A DNA stretch of 64,000 nt from Rotaria sp. Silwood1 (GCA_905250075.1 CAJNOP010000022.1:1046152-1110151), one strand, 5' to 3'; shown: positions 49,438 through 62,182, counted from the first letter of the stretch. Program-made: numbers and translations. The notes: generated by a model not told the origin, from the sequence alone.

Positions 49438-51428
49438 CAAAGAGTTTCTTTCTTTTCTTATTTTGATATTGTTTTTTAAGATATCAAAAGAACAATCGTA
49501 AAGATTAAAATAAATTTGTTATTACCATAAAATATGTAAAAGATTTATAATATGAAATAAATAATTGAATCTGAAGTAAATCGTAAAAAAAAAAGAAACG
49601 TTTGAACTTTGAAGATTTATGGATCCAATTAAAAACGACTTTACATAAAACGATCACACGAGTATTATATAGAAATTCGGTAAAGAAATTCGTACGATTT
49701 TAATCACAGTGACATTTTTTTGTTCTTCTTGGTTTCAAAAAATGTCTTTATAGTCAATAGATGTAGGAAAAACACAAGTGACACGTTTGAGCTACTTTCT
49801 TTGGAATGCAATTCTAGTGCTTGAGCAGATTTAGTCAATCAAAAACTGCTTGAAAAACGAAAAATATTACCGTTATCAAAATCGTACGGATCTATAAGTA
49901 ATATCAAACATAATTATTTTGATTATCTTGTTCTCTTTCATATTTACTAATATCTACGATTTTCATCAATTCATCCATTTCCCAAGTTATTCTTTATTAG
50001 ATGTTAAAATGCTTTTTAAAATGTTCACATGAAGTTAATAGATAGTTAAAATAGTTTTTATTCTGAATCAATCTTGATTGAATCTCTTTCATGCAGTACA
50101 ACATTGACCATTGATCTCTCGATGTATTCTTCAATGTAGACTAATCAAGATATAATTGCGAAAACAAAAACTATCCAAAAAAGTCTTATTTAAATGCATT
50201 CAAGTGTTTGACATCGTTGCATATACATGAAATAAAATGTCTGGAATACTATTGCTAATAATACATATTATTTTAATAAATAATTTAATTATGGAAAAAC
50301 AAGTATTTCACGCAGACTTATGGTCTTCTATTACGAATTGTGATATTTTTCTTCTGGGTGGGCTTCTATTCCGTCAGGAGAGAGAAGGATTAATCTTATT
50401 TTCTGCGATTGTTACACAGTAAGTGCCATCTATAATAAAAATTGATCTCATAACTAAGGTTGACTTTTTGTGGGTGGGAAGCGAGACGGGATGAGGTTAG
50501 TTAGCATGTCGCATATACTCAATATCATGGAGTTCAGCTGCTGTCGTCAAAAAAGAGTTTTCGACAGTCTATAAAGTTATCAACTAAAGAAGATCTAAAT
50601 TAGGTCGAACAACTGTTCGAAATATTTTATTTCATCGTTCGATAAAGAATAAGTAAAAGATTGGTGGTCCTCGAACTATATCGTTTTTGTGCTCCTATGC
50701 CTATTTTTTGTACTCTTGTATTTATTTTCTATAATATATCGTCAAATAAATTATATAATCAAAAGATACAAATATCTTAAAAAGATGTAAAGAGGTAGTA
50801 AAGAAAAAAATTAAGATAAGACCAGCACAGAGCGGAGAACAAAATATTTGCTCCATTTCGGTCTCCAGTACAGGTAGCTCAGACGATTCAACATTATCAG
50901 TATGCATCGAAAAGGACTCAATCCTATCCGTTTTATCAGACATCAAAAATATTCACCGGTTTTGATTCAACACTTCAAAAAAACTCGACAACAGTTTTTC
51001 GGTAGTTAGTACGTGGAAAGATACATTCATTTTTCTTGTTATCATCAAAATCTACCCAACTGATGGTACAGACATAATGATCAGTTGAACTTGACCAATA
51101 CAGATCAACCAGAAATTTATATTTCTTTTAGAATATAAATAATTTACTATCTCAAAGAGTTTGACACGTTTTTTCAATTACAACAACATCAAAGCGCTAT
51201 TGACATCATGTGAAAAACGAAACGATACATTCCAAAATGTAACCATGCATGGATAGAAAACACTTTCTCCCTTTTTACAATAACCAGTTAGATAATCATC
51301 ATGAACAAACTATATTACACATATGATCAAAATTTTTGAAATTCATTGATGAATATGCATTTTTATTTAAAAGATAGTTCAAAATACATATTGAACGCTT
51401 TTCAAAAGTCGTTGATGGTAGTCATTAT
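49438..51428. other. Convergent spacer between SEPSECS and the serine protease
   Basis: 2 kb holding the 3' ends of both genes. The frames at 50237-50422 and 50722-50946 are short and unrecognised. No repeat with defined ends was seen. Confidence 0.6.
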
Positions 51429-52438
51429 TTACGGTAATGCTTGGACCTTGTTACGAATCCATGGCATAAGATAATGAACATCAGCATAAACATCTGGATG
51501 TGGTTTTGAGAATGAACAATCAATTGTGCCAGACATAATACCTACTTGTTCAACATATCTTCTTCCATCATTAAGATATTTTTCTCGTACAAGTGGACCA
51601 CCACTATCACCAAAGCCTTTTATATAAAATTAAATATTGTAAACAATCAATCATCATATACTTACAAACTGATTTCCAGTCCCCATAAGCACACATTTTA
51701 GATTTGTCTTGAATGATGGAAAGAATGTGCGTTAGCTTTTTACAATCTGTACTTTTAGCATCAACACATTTGAGAGCAACTTGTTGCAATTCGACTGGTC
51801 GACTAGCACTTGTTCGATTTGGATTGCCGGTTGTTGAACCCCAACCACTAGCTAGAAAAAAAAACAATACCATTAGAAATTCATTTTTAAAAGTCATTAC
51901 AAAAAAGATAGGGGTTCTTACCAACAACAGGATGATTGACTCCACATGTTTGAGATGTAGCATCAGGTAGACAGACAAGGCCAATCTTATGATTATCAAC
52001 TACAACTGCTGTTTGTAAACGAATGATAGCAACATCATTTGATAGACTATTAGCATTATAAGATTCATGTGCAATATGTCTTTGAGCTGGAATACCATTG
52101 TCTCGATTAAAAACAAACGAAGTGAAATTATGAAGACCAGGAAAGATACGAAGATCTTTTGCGTCATAACCAGCAACACAATGAGCAGCTGTAAGTACAT
52201 GTGTTGGTTTAATAAGACTGGCACCACAATAAGCTTTTGCTGTTCCATTTGGAAAGTAACCAACTAATAAAAGTTGATAAGGTCGAGAATGTGGAATTGC
52301 TGATTGACCATTAACAATACGTGTTGCAGGTTTTGGTTCAATTAGTGAAACACCACAGATACCTGGTGTAGGTAAATCTTGAGCGTATCCATATCCAGCC
52401 AAAATTGTTAAAGCAACTACGACAAAAAAAGTTCGCAT
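51429..52438 (-). CDS. Secreted chymotrypsin-fold (S1A) serine protease
   Basis: Three exons: 52438-51922, 51851-51666, 51616-51429, giving 296 aa. A signal peptide (MRTFFVVVALTILAGYGYAQ) is followed by a short propeptide and the activation site at Arg40-Ile41 (TRIVNG). The catalytic triad is His86 (LTAAHC), Asp135 (SNDVAIIRL) and Ser239 (FGDSGGPL). Counting back from the serine, the residue equivalent to chymotrypsin 189 is Ser233, so there is no trypsin-type aspartate. The residue equivalent to 226 is Asp276 (HPDVY), where most relatives have glycine. The SWG element is replaced by SGT (263-265). The enzyme is predicted to be an extracellular or digestive zymogen with unusual primary specificity. 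The start at 52438 is preferred over an upstream in-frame codon because the signal peptide begins there. Confidence 0.93.
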
Positions 52439-54985
52439 GGTTATTGCAAAATTAAATTGAATTGCAGATGTGAATATCAATAGATTAGCTGGTTTGTGCG
52501 CTCACTATAGTGTTGCTTTTCGACTTTATTATTCGTTTCGTTAGAGGTAAGCTGTTTTTATACTGCAAATCTTTTCAAAAGATACATAAAAGATCATAAA
52601 TCATATCTTTTTTTTTCTGAATTCATGAGTATTCGAGATAACGTTAAGTGTAGTTAACACAAGTAGTATAAAATAACCCTTGTAGAACCTGGAAAATATA
52701 AAAGATTTAATAGGCAATAAACAAAATCTTATTCATTTTATTGGTGTTTTCGTCAAAAAGATTATAAATTTCACTGAAAGAGTTTAGAATATGTAATAAA
52801 GAAAGACCTCGCAGATGCAAGTATGTCACATTGTTTCTTAATCATCGAATCAAGATTTATGATTTCGATCACAATTTCACAAAAAATTTCTGTCAAATGT
52901 TTTCTGAAACAAAATAATGGTCTTATCTTCTGCCCAAAAATCTTGTGTCTTGTCAAGACAATCAGGTAGTTTTGTTTAGTTTTGTTATCGTCATATGTGC
53001 GAAAGACGCATTATTTGTTTCTACTCATGGTAACACTAAAAACTTATTTTAAAAAAAGCTAGATTATGTATGTAAGAGAAAAATGGGAATACGAAGACAA
53101 TTAGCTTCTTTTCTCTTCTTTGTAACTACTTAAAGTTATATCCTCGGTAAAATTCAGAAATAAGCTAAAAGTTGCAAAATAGTTTTCAACCGAATCAGAT
53201 GTGATACGACATATCGATAGAAAAAATATGAACATTTTTCAAAACAGTAATTTAGGGAAATGGACAGTGGCAAACAAAACTTTGGATCATCAAGCAACAA
53301 GAAAACGAAAGGCAAAAAAGCTTTCCATATTTTTCTAATTGTTTCTATTTTCAGAATCGTTCTTTCTATTACAATATTAATGTTTTAATCTTCATGGCTA
53401 GGTTTTTGTTAGGTATTTAATTATATATAACTTTAGGAATGATTTAGGGACAAATATTATGACAGATCAAAAACAATATACAAAATCTTATCTTTATTGT
53501 TTCAAGTTGAGTTGTATGATAAAATTTATTTATTGTACATGATGCAATAAAGTTATATGCACTTGTGAAACTGTCATAATTTATGAAGCTATAAAATTGA
53601 ATGTGAGAGAATTTAAGCTAACAAAATTGCTGATGTATGACGGCTTTAGAAAAGAGCCTTTCTCGTTGAATAAACGCGATCAGATGTACTCTAAGTCTCA
53701 GCAATATCAAGTATGTAAGCTGCGAATTATGCGATCGTTGTGTATGCAGCCTGATACATTTCTGTAAATCCAGAACGAATAGCTGGCCCAAAAATAAAAG
53801 CATTTTGTTCATTATTAACCTGCATATTTCATATATTGCGATCATATTGTTTGTTGTTGTTACCCTCCGATATTCTGCCGACTTTAATATATACACATTA
53901 CTTTCTCATGAGAACAAATTAAACGCCCAGTAAAACTTGTTGCTCAGTGTTATATACAAATTTTCTGTATAAAATTTAGTATTTGATAATAATTATGTTT
54001 GCTTAGAAAATTAATTTATGCTTGTTGATGTGGGATTGAGTGTAGGGTGTAGATTTGGGTGAAAAATTGGATGTAGGTGTCGATGTACTCGATATTTTTT
54101 CGAAGTGAAATGGGCTAAAAATTTGATAAACAGTCGTAGGCAATCTGTCTGGCAGAAGGTAACTGAGAAAAGCCGCCTTACAACACTTAGCAGACAGTTT
54201 CCAGACAACAGCTCGAAAGTTTGATAGACAAGACGCAAAAGAGTAAAGGAAAGCTAACCGAACCGAGCCTCTATGTGGGTACTACCGTCCGAAAGGCCGA
54301 TATCGACACCTAAACCCACAACTTCCTATCGAAAGTTGTCGGATTGTATGAGATATTCATTGAATTCAGTAGGATTCTTCGTCGTGGACTTCTAAAATTC
54401 TATACTAGCTAAAATGATTGATTTCTTGAATCTTACATCACATTATGAAACAAGTATTGTATTTTCTTAATGACAAATTCTTTCAAACATCAGGAAATAG
54501 AATTATGAAATAACCATTGAATTAAAAGAATATTGGTTTTCTACTTTTGAAAGATACGAACTTATCTTCTATTAAGAATTTATACAGCATAATATTTAAA
54601 TATAAAAACAGAAATCATAATCTACTCTTATTCTACTACTTGTTGTTCGATGCACAATCATTTTCAATCGGTAATAGAAAAATGAAATTTCAAAATGACT
54701 CGATTAGCTAGCGACCTCTCTTAACTAATTATATATTCTAATTACTTAGGAAAAAAAATCCATGTCACAAATACAAAATTTTCAAGTTTTTAAAATTAAT
54801 TTCTCTGTTTAATTACTATATATGACATGAATGTTTATTATTGGTTAACTATAGTTTATACAAACTGATCGATTATAATTATTCATTGATAAACAAGATG
54901 ATATATTAAATATGATATTTTTATTTAATTTAACAATATATTTTATTTCAGATTGAATATATTAAACGATAATAATACTAGATAA
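52439..54985. other. Divergent spacer between the protease and LSM8
   Basis: 2.5 kb without supported exons. A somewhat GC-richer patch at about 54010-54330 contains loosely repeated GTGTAGG/TTTGGGTG words. No frame there is convincing. An acceptor (TTATTTCAG) ends at 54951, just before LSM8. Confidence 0.6.
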
Positions 54986-55276
54986 ATGGCACAAGTGCTC
55001 GATGCTTATATTAATAAATCAGTGAATGTAGTTACAGCTGATGGTCGAATCATAATTGGAACATTACGTGGATTTGATCAAGCAATAAATATTATTTTAG
55101 ATGATAGTCATGAACGTGTTTTTTCATCTACAGATGGTGTTGAACAGGTTCTTCTTGGTCTTTATATAATTCGGGGTGATAATGTTGCATTAATTGGTGA
55201 ACTTGATGAAGATCTTGATAAAACTATTGACTTTTCTAGAATTCGAGCAGATCCATTACCAGTTGCTAAAACATAA
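54986..55276 (+). CDS. LSM8: U6 snRNA-associated Sm-like protein LSM8
   Basis: A single uninterrupted coding exon of 96 aa, the same length as human LSM8. The Sm1 motif is VVTADGRIIIGTLRGFDQAI and the Sm2 motif is LGLYIIRGDNVALIGELDE; HERVFSS lies between them. LSM8 defines the nuclear LSM2-8 ring that binds the U6 snRNA 3' end, in contrast to the cytoplasmic LSM1-7 ring. The NIILDDSHERVFSS stretch and the acidic extension separate it from LSM1 and other Sm proteins. The acceptor sequence ending at 54951, 34 nt before the ATG, suggests a 5'UTR intron or spliced-leader addition. An AATAAA occurs near 55625. Confidence 0.96.
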   Translation: MAQVLDAYINKSVNVVTADGRIIIGTLRGFDQAINIILDDSHERVFSSTDGVEQVLLGLYIIRGDNVALIGELDEDLDKTIDFSRIRADPLPVAKT

Positions 55277-57783
55277 AACTCTGTATTTTTTTGTCTATTG
55301 TGATTTTTTTTTTCTTTTTCTTGTTACTATTGTCGTCAGATGATTATCTCTTTGTATGAAATCCAAATACTTTTTGTAACTGTTGATTCAAAAAAACCAA
55401 ATCGAAGAAAAGGTTAGGCAATGTCTAATATGACTGGTGAATATAGAAGAAAAAAGAATAAGAATTTTTCTTTCTGATTTTCGTCATACCCAAATGAATA
55501 GAAATATCTTAATTACTAAAGAATCTAATTCATAATGTTTTCTTTTGCGATTTTCAAACTTATCATAAGATTGAGTAAAAAATATAACATTTAATGAAAA
55601 ATTGTTATTGTAAATCTTTTATGTTAATAAACGATATAGTTCTTAATTGATTGATAGAGATTTAATGCGCTGTGCTAAGTAAAAAAAAAATAGTATGGAA
55701 TACTGAACTATTGTGTAGCAAAATTTGACAATAATGATTTATATCTTGGTTTTTCCAAATAACAGAAAATAGATAATTTCCTCATAAGTATCGAACTGTA
55801 AGTCGAAATATGGTATATTTTATCTGCTCATGATTACTGTTCTTATGTATCACTAAGATTTTGAGACTGAGAAAAACATTGAACTATTTTATATGATTTC
55901 GGTTTTCAACTCTTCAAACAGTTATAGATGCAATTTGTGCTTTAGTTCATAATAGTAGAAAACCAAATTTTAGGCCAAATCTATTTCAGACTGTAGTTTA
56001 AAGCCTTTCTTATATGAATTAGTTGCTATTATAATGAATTTCTTGACTAATGACATTCTGTAAAACACGATTACTAATAGACCATATTACACATCTTTCT
56101 ATAGGATGATCAAAAAAATAATTGATCCTCTTATGAAACGTAAATTTCTACAGTTATAACTACTAAAAAGAATGATTTTTATTTTGAATATATTTCATCA
56201 TACGTGGAAGCTAAAAGCAAATTCATTGGGTTTGAAATCCATTTCGGAACGAAATCATATTCGATAGATTTCGTTTTTTTGTAATAATTCAATAATGAAA
56301 CAGTTATATCATCTTTAGTTTTCAAGTTCTGTTTCTCAACGTTCACAGTTTAAGCATCCATATGAATCATTTGGAATACTGACTAAATTATTACTATGAT
56401 TAAAATATTCGTACAATAGCAATATTTCATCGTTTTATGCATAAAGGATGTGCCATAATAATAGAGTTTGATTTCATTATTTTTATTTTGGACGAAATTT
56501 ATTACCATTTAAACGGTTTAACGATAAATATAAATTGGATATTTATGTGTGTCAGATATAAATAAACATTTGTTGGAATTCAAAATAAGAACCGATAACA
56601 GAAACAAATTAATTCGAAACCAAGTTTCTGTAACGTTTTTTAAAAGATTTCGAAAAGAATGGATTTATGTATTTCGACGCAAGATAATCATTTTCATTAT
56701 TTGTTGTAAATCAATTTATATGAAATAAAAATTACAAGAATAAACTATCATCTTACCAAAAAAACATTAACTAAATCGCTTAAACGATTTAAGCGTTTTT
56801 GACATAAACTTTCTACATGGGCTTTTGAGACACCTTGTGTGCTGCAGACTGAAGTCCATCAGTTTGATCTATGCTTTAATCAATTCCGAAAATTTTGGAC
56901 CCAATGAACTCTACCGTAGATAGAATATTTCAACAGCTAGAAATATATGTCTAAATTATTGAGAAATTTTTCTTTTATAATAAAAATAGAACAGTAGTTA
57001 GCATCAAAGTTAAATGATTATAGCAGAATAAAAAAATCTTTAAAAAAGGAACGCGATTCCTTTTTAGATCGAAGTTTTTTCCATAACGAATATGGCATTA
57101 ACTCTAGGATTAAACCAAATTTCAACTGAAATGTAACTGCTAGTAAGAGCTTTTCTCGTTTGCCGATGCGAGTATACCACTCCCTTATAAGTTTCGTATT
57201 TAATGGATTTTCGTGTTTGGTCGCCGGTTATGAAGAAATGTATTTCACAGCAAAATATATGTCTGCCAAGTAGGTTCTCCTAACCACTATCTATAAAAGC
57301 GTAACTAAGCATTAGAGACAAGTAGGTACTAATTGGTTGGGTTCTAATCAAAAGAGACACCTTGTATACGAATTTCAGAACAGAAACTGAAAACGAATCG
57401 AATAAAACTCTGCTCAATTCTGCCAATGCTTTAGAAGCGGAGGACTGTCATGCTCTTTATAAGTTATGCATCTGCCAATCTAACACAAAAAGGAGTAAGG
57501 CTTTTTTAACCTACCTGTTTATACAAATGTGCAATGATACAATGAGTCATAAACCAAAAAATATGTCGCTAAGATTTCTGGTTCATTATAAAAGTATTTC
57601 TATTTTAGATAATGTCAATTAAAGCTTTATATTTTTAAGAAGATTTTCAATTTTATTTAATGCCACGAATTATTTTATATGTATTGATGATCATTTAAGA
57701 AAAAAAAGATTACACTACAAAAAAGAAAAGTAAACGAAAAAGAAAGAAATAGTCCATTGAAAAAAACGAAAAAGACATAATTT
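55277..57783. other. Convergent spacer between LSM8 and the LURP-one-related gene
   Basis: 2.5 kb with no supported exon. A perfect short hairpin, CGCTTAAA-CGA-TTTAAGCG, is at 56777-56795. Twelve-base words GAGACACCTTGT occur twice in direct orientation (about 56829 and 57354) and resemble mariner right ends, but no partner ends were established. Confidence 0.55.
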
Positions 57784-58512
57784 TTAATCATGAGCTACTT
57801 CATCAACAACAATAGCTAAGCATAAAATAAATGGTACATCTTGACCTTTTTCAACTTTAACACCATATTTATCACCAATTGCAAAGAATTTCTTTGAAAT
57901 AGTGGCAACAACAGCATGATCTTTTTTAATTTTAAATTCACGTGAACGAAAATTGCCTTCAATTCTATATGTACCATGTTTGGAATTAACTGAAAATTTT
58001 TTACCACCAAGAAAATTAAATTTGCGACTAAAAATTTATTTTTATTATTACATATTTAAATTAAGAAATACTTACTTAACCTCAGCAATTACTTGATTAT
58101 TTTGACGAATTTCATATTTTGCTAAGCCAAATGGATTGATAATATGTTTGACTTAATAAAATAAATAAAGTAATAATAAAACGTAAATTCATAATATCTT
58201 ACTAGAATAAAATTCATTTTGACCACTAGGATCAGTAAGTTGAAGATGTTTTCCTACACCGAGTTGTTTGAATCCCACCTAAAATGATATTTATATAGAT
58301 TGTATTAATAATAAAATAAAATAAAAAAATACCTTATAAACTGGTTGATCACGATTATCTTTGATTGTATACGATGTACCAAGTGTTAAAACTTTTTGTT
58401 GAAGTTGATATTTAGTGCCTTCTTTAATTTTTGATCCTGTTTGAAAAAAACCAAACGATGTTGCAACTAAAATTAATTGTATAGCCAACAATTGAAAAAT
58501 AAGACGAGCCAT
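57784..58512 (-). CDS. LURP-one-related (tubby C-terminal-like) protein with signal peptide
   Basis: Four exons: 58512-58333, 58278-58203, 58151-58076, 58027-57784, giving 191 aa. The body has the pattern of the LOR/tubby-like beta-barrel. It includes GTKYQLQQKVLTLGTSYTI, a KHIINPFGLAKYEI strand pair and GTYRIEGNFRSREFKI. It ends with KKDHAVVATISKKFFAIGDK and YGVKVEKGQDVPFILCLAIV. The family is also called LURP-one-related; scramblases and tubby share the fold. Unlike typical cytosolic members, it starts with a strongly hydrophobic segment (MARLIFQLLAIQLILVATSF) that looks like a cleavable signal peptide, so it may be secreted or luminal. An upstream in-frame ATG at 58548 would lengthen the N-terminus. 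Biochemical role unknown. Introns are 51-54 bp. Confidence 0.82.
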
Positions 58513-59073
58513 AATGGAAAGAAAGAACAAATTTGAAATAAGTGGCAAGAACGTATAGAAACTGTAATCTATATATAGTAATCGTTGATGTTAAAAATGA
58601 ATTGATAAATGTCGAGTGTGCAGAGCAAATGATAGTACATTTCTTATCGAAATTATTTATTTTTCTCTAATCAATGAGAGAGAAGGAGAAAAAAGAAATT
58701 CATGCGGCTTTTTCATGATATCTCATATGCATGTGTATTATCATTGTTAAAGTCATTTTTCAATGGTCGAGATAGAATCCGCAAAACGTATTTTTTTTTT
58801 TGAGGCATTAATCTAACCTTCGATGTTGGGCACAAATAAGAATAGCTGTATTGTAACAACATAAAACATAGAAATATCAATCATTATCAGACATAATAAC
58901 ATTCAGTTCATGGTCAGATAATATTACATTGCTCGATTTAGATGCTTGATGAAGAAATTTTATATTTTGTTTCTATCTTTCTACAATTAACATCTATAGA
59001 TTTATATTGATAAAATTTACCAAAAGAAAAAACAAAAAACAAAAAATACACAAAAAGAAAAGAAAAAGATTCA
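58513..59073. other. Spacer between the LURP-one-related and PACT genes
   Basis: 560 bp, upstream of the LURP-one-related gene and downstream of the PACT gene. Nothing else recognisable. Confidence 0.6.
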
Positions 59074-62000
59074 CTATATAGTTGCTAATTTTTGTGCCCA
59101 TTTTTTTACAAGCCAACGCATTCGAATCATACCAATAACAACTGTAATATAACATCGAAAACGAAAACGATAATTTGATGAACGTCGACGATAATTTTGT
59201 TTAGATATTAATTTTATTTGATTAATATTAGAAGAATTTGATTTCATATTTCCAGTTAAACGTTGTATTTGTTTTAATGCAAACATTTCTGTATCTTCAT
59301 AACCAGTTAATAAAATAAGTAAATAACGTTTTTGATAAATTAATGCTTTTCGATAAGCTTCACAACGTAAATATTTAAAATAAAATTTATTTAAATGACG
59401 AAAATTAATTATTTTTGATTGATCTTGATTTTGTTTTAATTGTTCAAATTTATCTTTTAAATCATGTAATTGTTCTTTTGTTTGTTCAAGTTCATTAATT
59501 AATGATAGACGATCTTGTGATAATAATTTTCCTAATGCATTACGTTGATAATCACACATATTCTGAATATCGTGTTCTAATTTATCAACATTTTTATGCT
59601 TACGTATATCTATTAAATGACGTTCTTGTTCACATCGAAATATATCAGCAAGACATTTTATTAATGTATTACCATTTTCATTAGCATTTATATTTGCAAT
59701 TAATGAACGAAGATAAGAATTTTCTTCATGTAACTTTTGTATTGAACCTATCGATTCATTTGTTGTACCAATATCTACACCATTTAATTGTAATGACAAA
59801 AGTTCACTTAATGTTAATACATAAACACCTAAATCAAGAAGATAAAACTTTTAATTAACCTATAGTTCAAATAACTTGGTATTAGAGCTTTTCAGGTTGG
59901 TCCTCGGATCTGGGTTTCAAAGCTTCGACCTATTTGGACCCTACTTGACGTAAAATTTTTGCTAATTTTTCGACTCTTTCATGCAAAAGTAAATAATAGG
60001 CTTTGTAGACAAATTTGTTTCGCATTTTGAATTTGATAGATTTCAATTGCAACAGAAAATTGGTCAAAATAGTATTTTGTACGAGCACTATGTTAGACCT
60101 TTTGAAACAATCTAATGATAATGATTCAATCTTATTCTAAAAGAAAATTCTGAAGATGTATTCAGAAAGAGTGAAATAGGATGAATCTAAATAACTGGTT
60201 CTGGCTTCAACTGATCGAAACATGAGTGTATATATTATGCTAAGACTTTTTCACCATTGATTAGTTTCGTTCTAGATGAAAAATAAAAAACTACTGAATT
60301 CGATATTGGGATAATTTCAACAAGATGCATAATTTACTAACTGAAATAATCCAAATAACAAAAAGTGTTAGAGTTTAAGTGTAAATCTGAACTGTAAAAT
60401 TATATAGCGGTTATAATAACACACTAAATAGAACAGATGTTGCTTCATAGAAGGTCAAGAAAAGAACTCATTGAAAAGAAACACAATAAAAATTGTTCTT
60501 TGAATGAAAAAAATCGAAATGAAGATACAACAGGCGCAGTCATTATTCTTTTCCAATATCTAATTTCAATTCTACACTACCGATATTTTACTAATTAACT
60601 GTAATATTTCTTTTTGTAGCGAACAGAAGTTGTTTTCAATGAACGTAGATAAGATTAGTTTATCATTATATGAAAGTATGAAAAATTGAAATATTACATA
60701 AAGATTTCATTGAATTCAAAAATGAATTTCGTCAATGCCGAAAATAGGATGAACTTTTATCAGCTATCCCAAAATAATATTAATGTAGGATATAGATGAG
60801 GACTGAAGCTAATATTGCTAGAATATATATATATATATATATCATATCTTACATTTAGAGTGTATTCGAATATGGGCAAGTCATCTTTTCAATAAGAAAA
60901 AGACGAAATTAATATGAAAAATCAAGACAAACAAAGTATAACCTAATGTTTACGTGGCGATAAGCCTGATACATCTGATTATGTGTCATCTAACGACCTT
61001 ACTTTTGGTTCTAATGATTACAACAATTTCTAATTTTTTTTAATTTCACGAGCTGTTTTGTGTGTCGATGTTCTTTTTGGCAATGTTATTCCTTCAGCAA
61101 TTTGAAAGCTTAATACAGCAGGATGCGAGTTGTAACAAGCATCAATAAAACAATTATTATTTGAAATAACCCATAAAACTTATGGCTATGATATAGGCGG
61201 ACATAACTTATGGGTAATGAAAGCCTTATTGGCGACAACTACGAAACATATCGCTTAATCGAGATATGCCTCATTTTATAGATAACAATTGATTCCATAT
61301 GTCGGTTGCAAATGTGTCGAATGTTATTTCTGAAATTTTATTTGATCATGCTTGTTACAGAAATTCTACAGAGCGATATTAACAAAGTATTTCTTATGCT
61401 ATTTGAAAAAAAAACAGATTTTTATAGATGATAAACAAAATATTCGATTAGTACATTTTCTAATAGATTCATTGAAGAATAAAAACCATATAATTCTGTC
61501 TATTTATTCTTTTTATTTATCGAATAAAAAAGAATAACTCTTGAGAATAGCATTTATGTTTTCTTTTGTATTGTCAATGAATTAAGAACAACATTTTTAA
61601 GTATTCCAATTGAAATTTAAAAGTATGAACTTCTTTTTTCTTTTTCGTTTTATAAAATATAAATATATACTATGCTTACCTTCGGTATGTAATTTATTGA
61701 CTAGTTGAATTTCATCGTTATCAGTTGATTGTTGCGATAGTAATTGTTGACGTCGTTCATCTTCGTAACGGTCATGTTCTTCAGCAATATAAACTTGTTC
61801 ACGTACTTGTTCACCTATATTTGGATCAAGATACAAACTACTCGAACTAACATTAAAAAGTTGTTGTTGTTGTTCTAATAGACGTGCTCGAAATTCAGCA
61901 AAATAACGGTCATATTCTTGTTTTAAACGCATGCGAATTTCTATTAAATAAAGAAATTTTTTTTTTTGTTTGTCAAATTATGTAGTTGTTTTCTTTTCTA

Positions 62001-62182
62001 TGTTATTTACCAATTAGTTTTTCTTTAAGTTCATGATCATAGTGCAGACGAATACGTTCTAGTTCAAGCTGATGCTCGAATTGTAATTGTTCATAACGTT
62101 GTTGCCAATCAGTTTCAGTTAATGCAGCCATATTTATTGTTTCTATTTCCGGAACTTGTGATTGTTGGTGTGGTGATGTCAT
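59074..62182 (-). CDS. Compact pericentrin/AKAP450-type PACT-domain protein
   Basis: Three exons: 62182-62011, 61940-61680, 59828-59074, joining in phase to 395 aa. The N-terminal 290 residues are predicted coiled coil (RYEQLQFEHQLELERIRLHY, RMRLKQEYDRYFAEFRARLL, LINELEQTKEQLHDLKDKFE). Residues about 300-389 match the PACT domain: EAYRKALIYQKRYLLILLTG, then RFRFRCYITVVIGMIRMRWL followed by VKKW. PACT domains target pericentrin, AKAP450 and Drosophila PLP to the centriole and bind calmodulin through the basic C-terminal helix. Relatives are usually thousands of residues long, so this looks like a strongly shortened version, unless further 5' exons exist. The ATG at 62182 is followed by an open first exon, and the next gene starts 514 bp upstream, which limits room for more exons. 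The second intron (1.85 kb) carries repeat copy B. Confidence 0.85.
59969..60200. repeat. Dispersed repeat, copy B
   Basis: Located in the long intron of the PACT gene; direct match to 16785-17040 (see copy A). It begins CTAATTTTTCGAC, the reverse complement of the end of copy A. Non-coding. Confidence 0.6.
60822..60842. repeat. AT dinucleotide microsatellite
   Basis: (AT)n run in the long intron of the PACT gene. Confidence 0.9.

Noticed and set aside
54010-54330. Telomere-like TGTGGG/TGTAGGG words as an interstitial telomeric repeat
   Set aside because: The words are scattered and not tandem; one GC-richer patch is not enough.
56777-56795. Perfect small hairpin CGCTTAAA-CGA-TTTAAGCG as a terminator or RNA gene
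   Set aside because: Eukaryotic context gives no role for such a stem and there is no adjacent gene; likely chance.
56447-57368. Possible transposon with TAAAGGATGTGCC and GAGACACCTTGTA ends
   Set aside because: The two ends agree at barely more than half of the positions and do not continue; the 12-mer GAGACACCTTGT also occurs in direct orientation at 56829. Not convincing as a pair.
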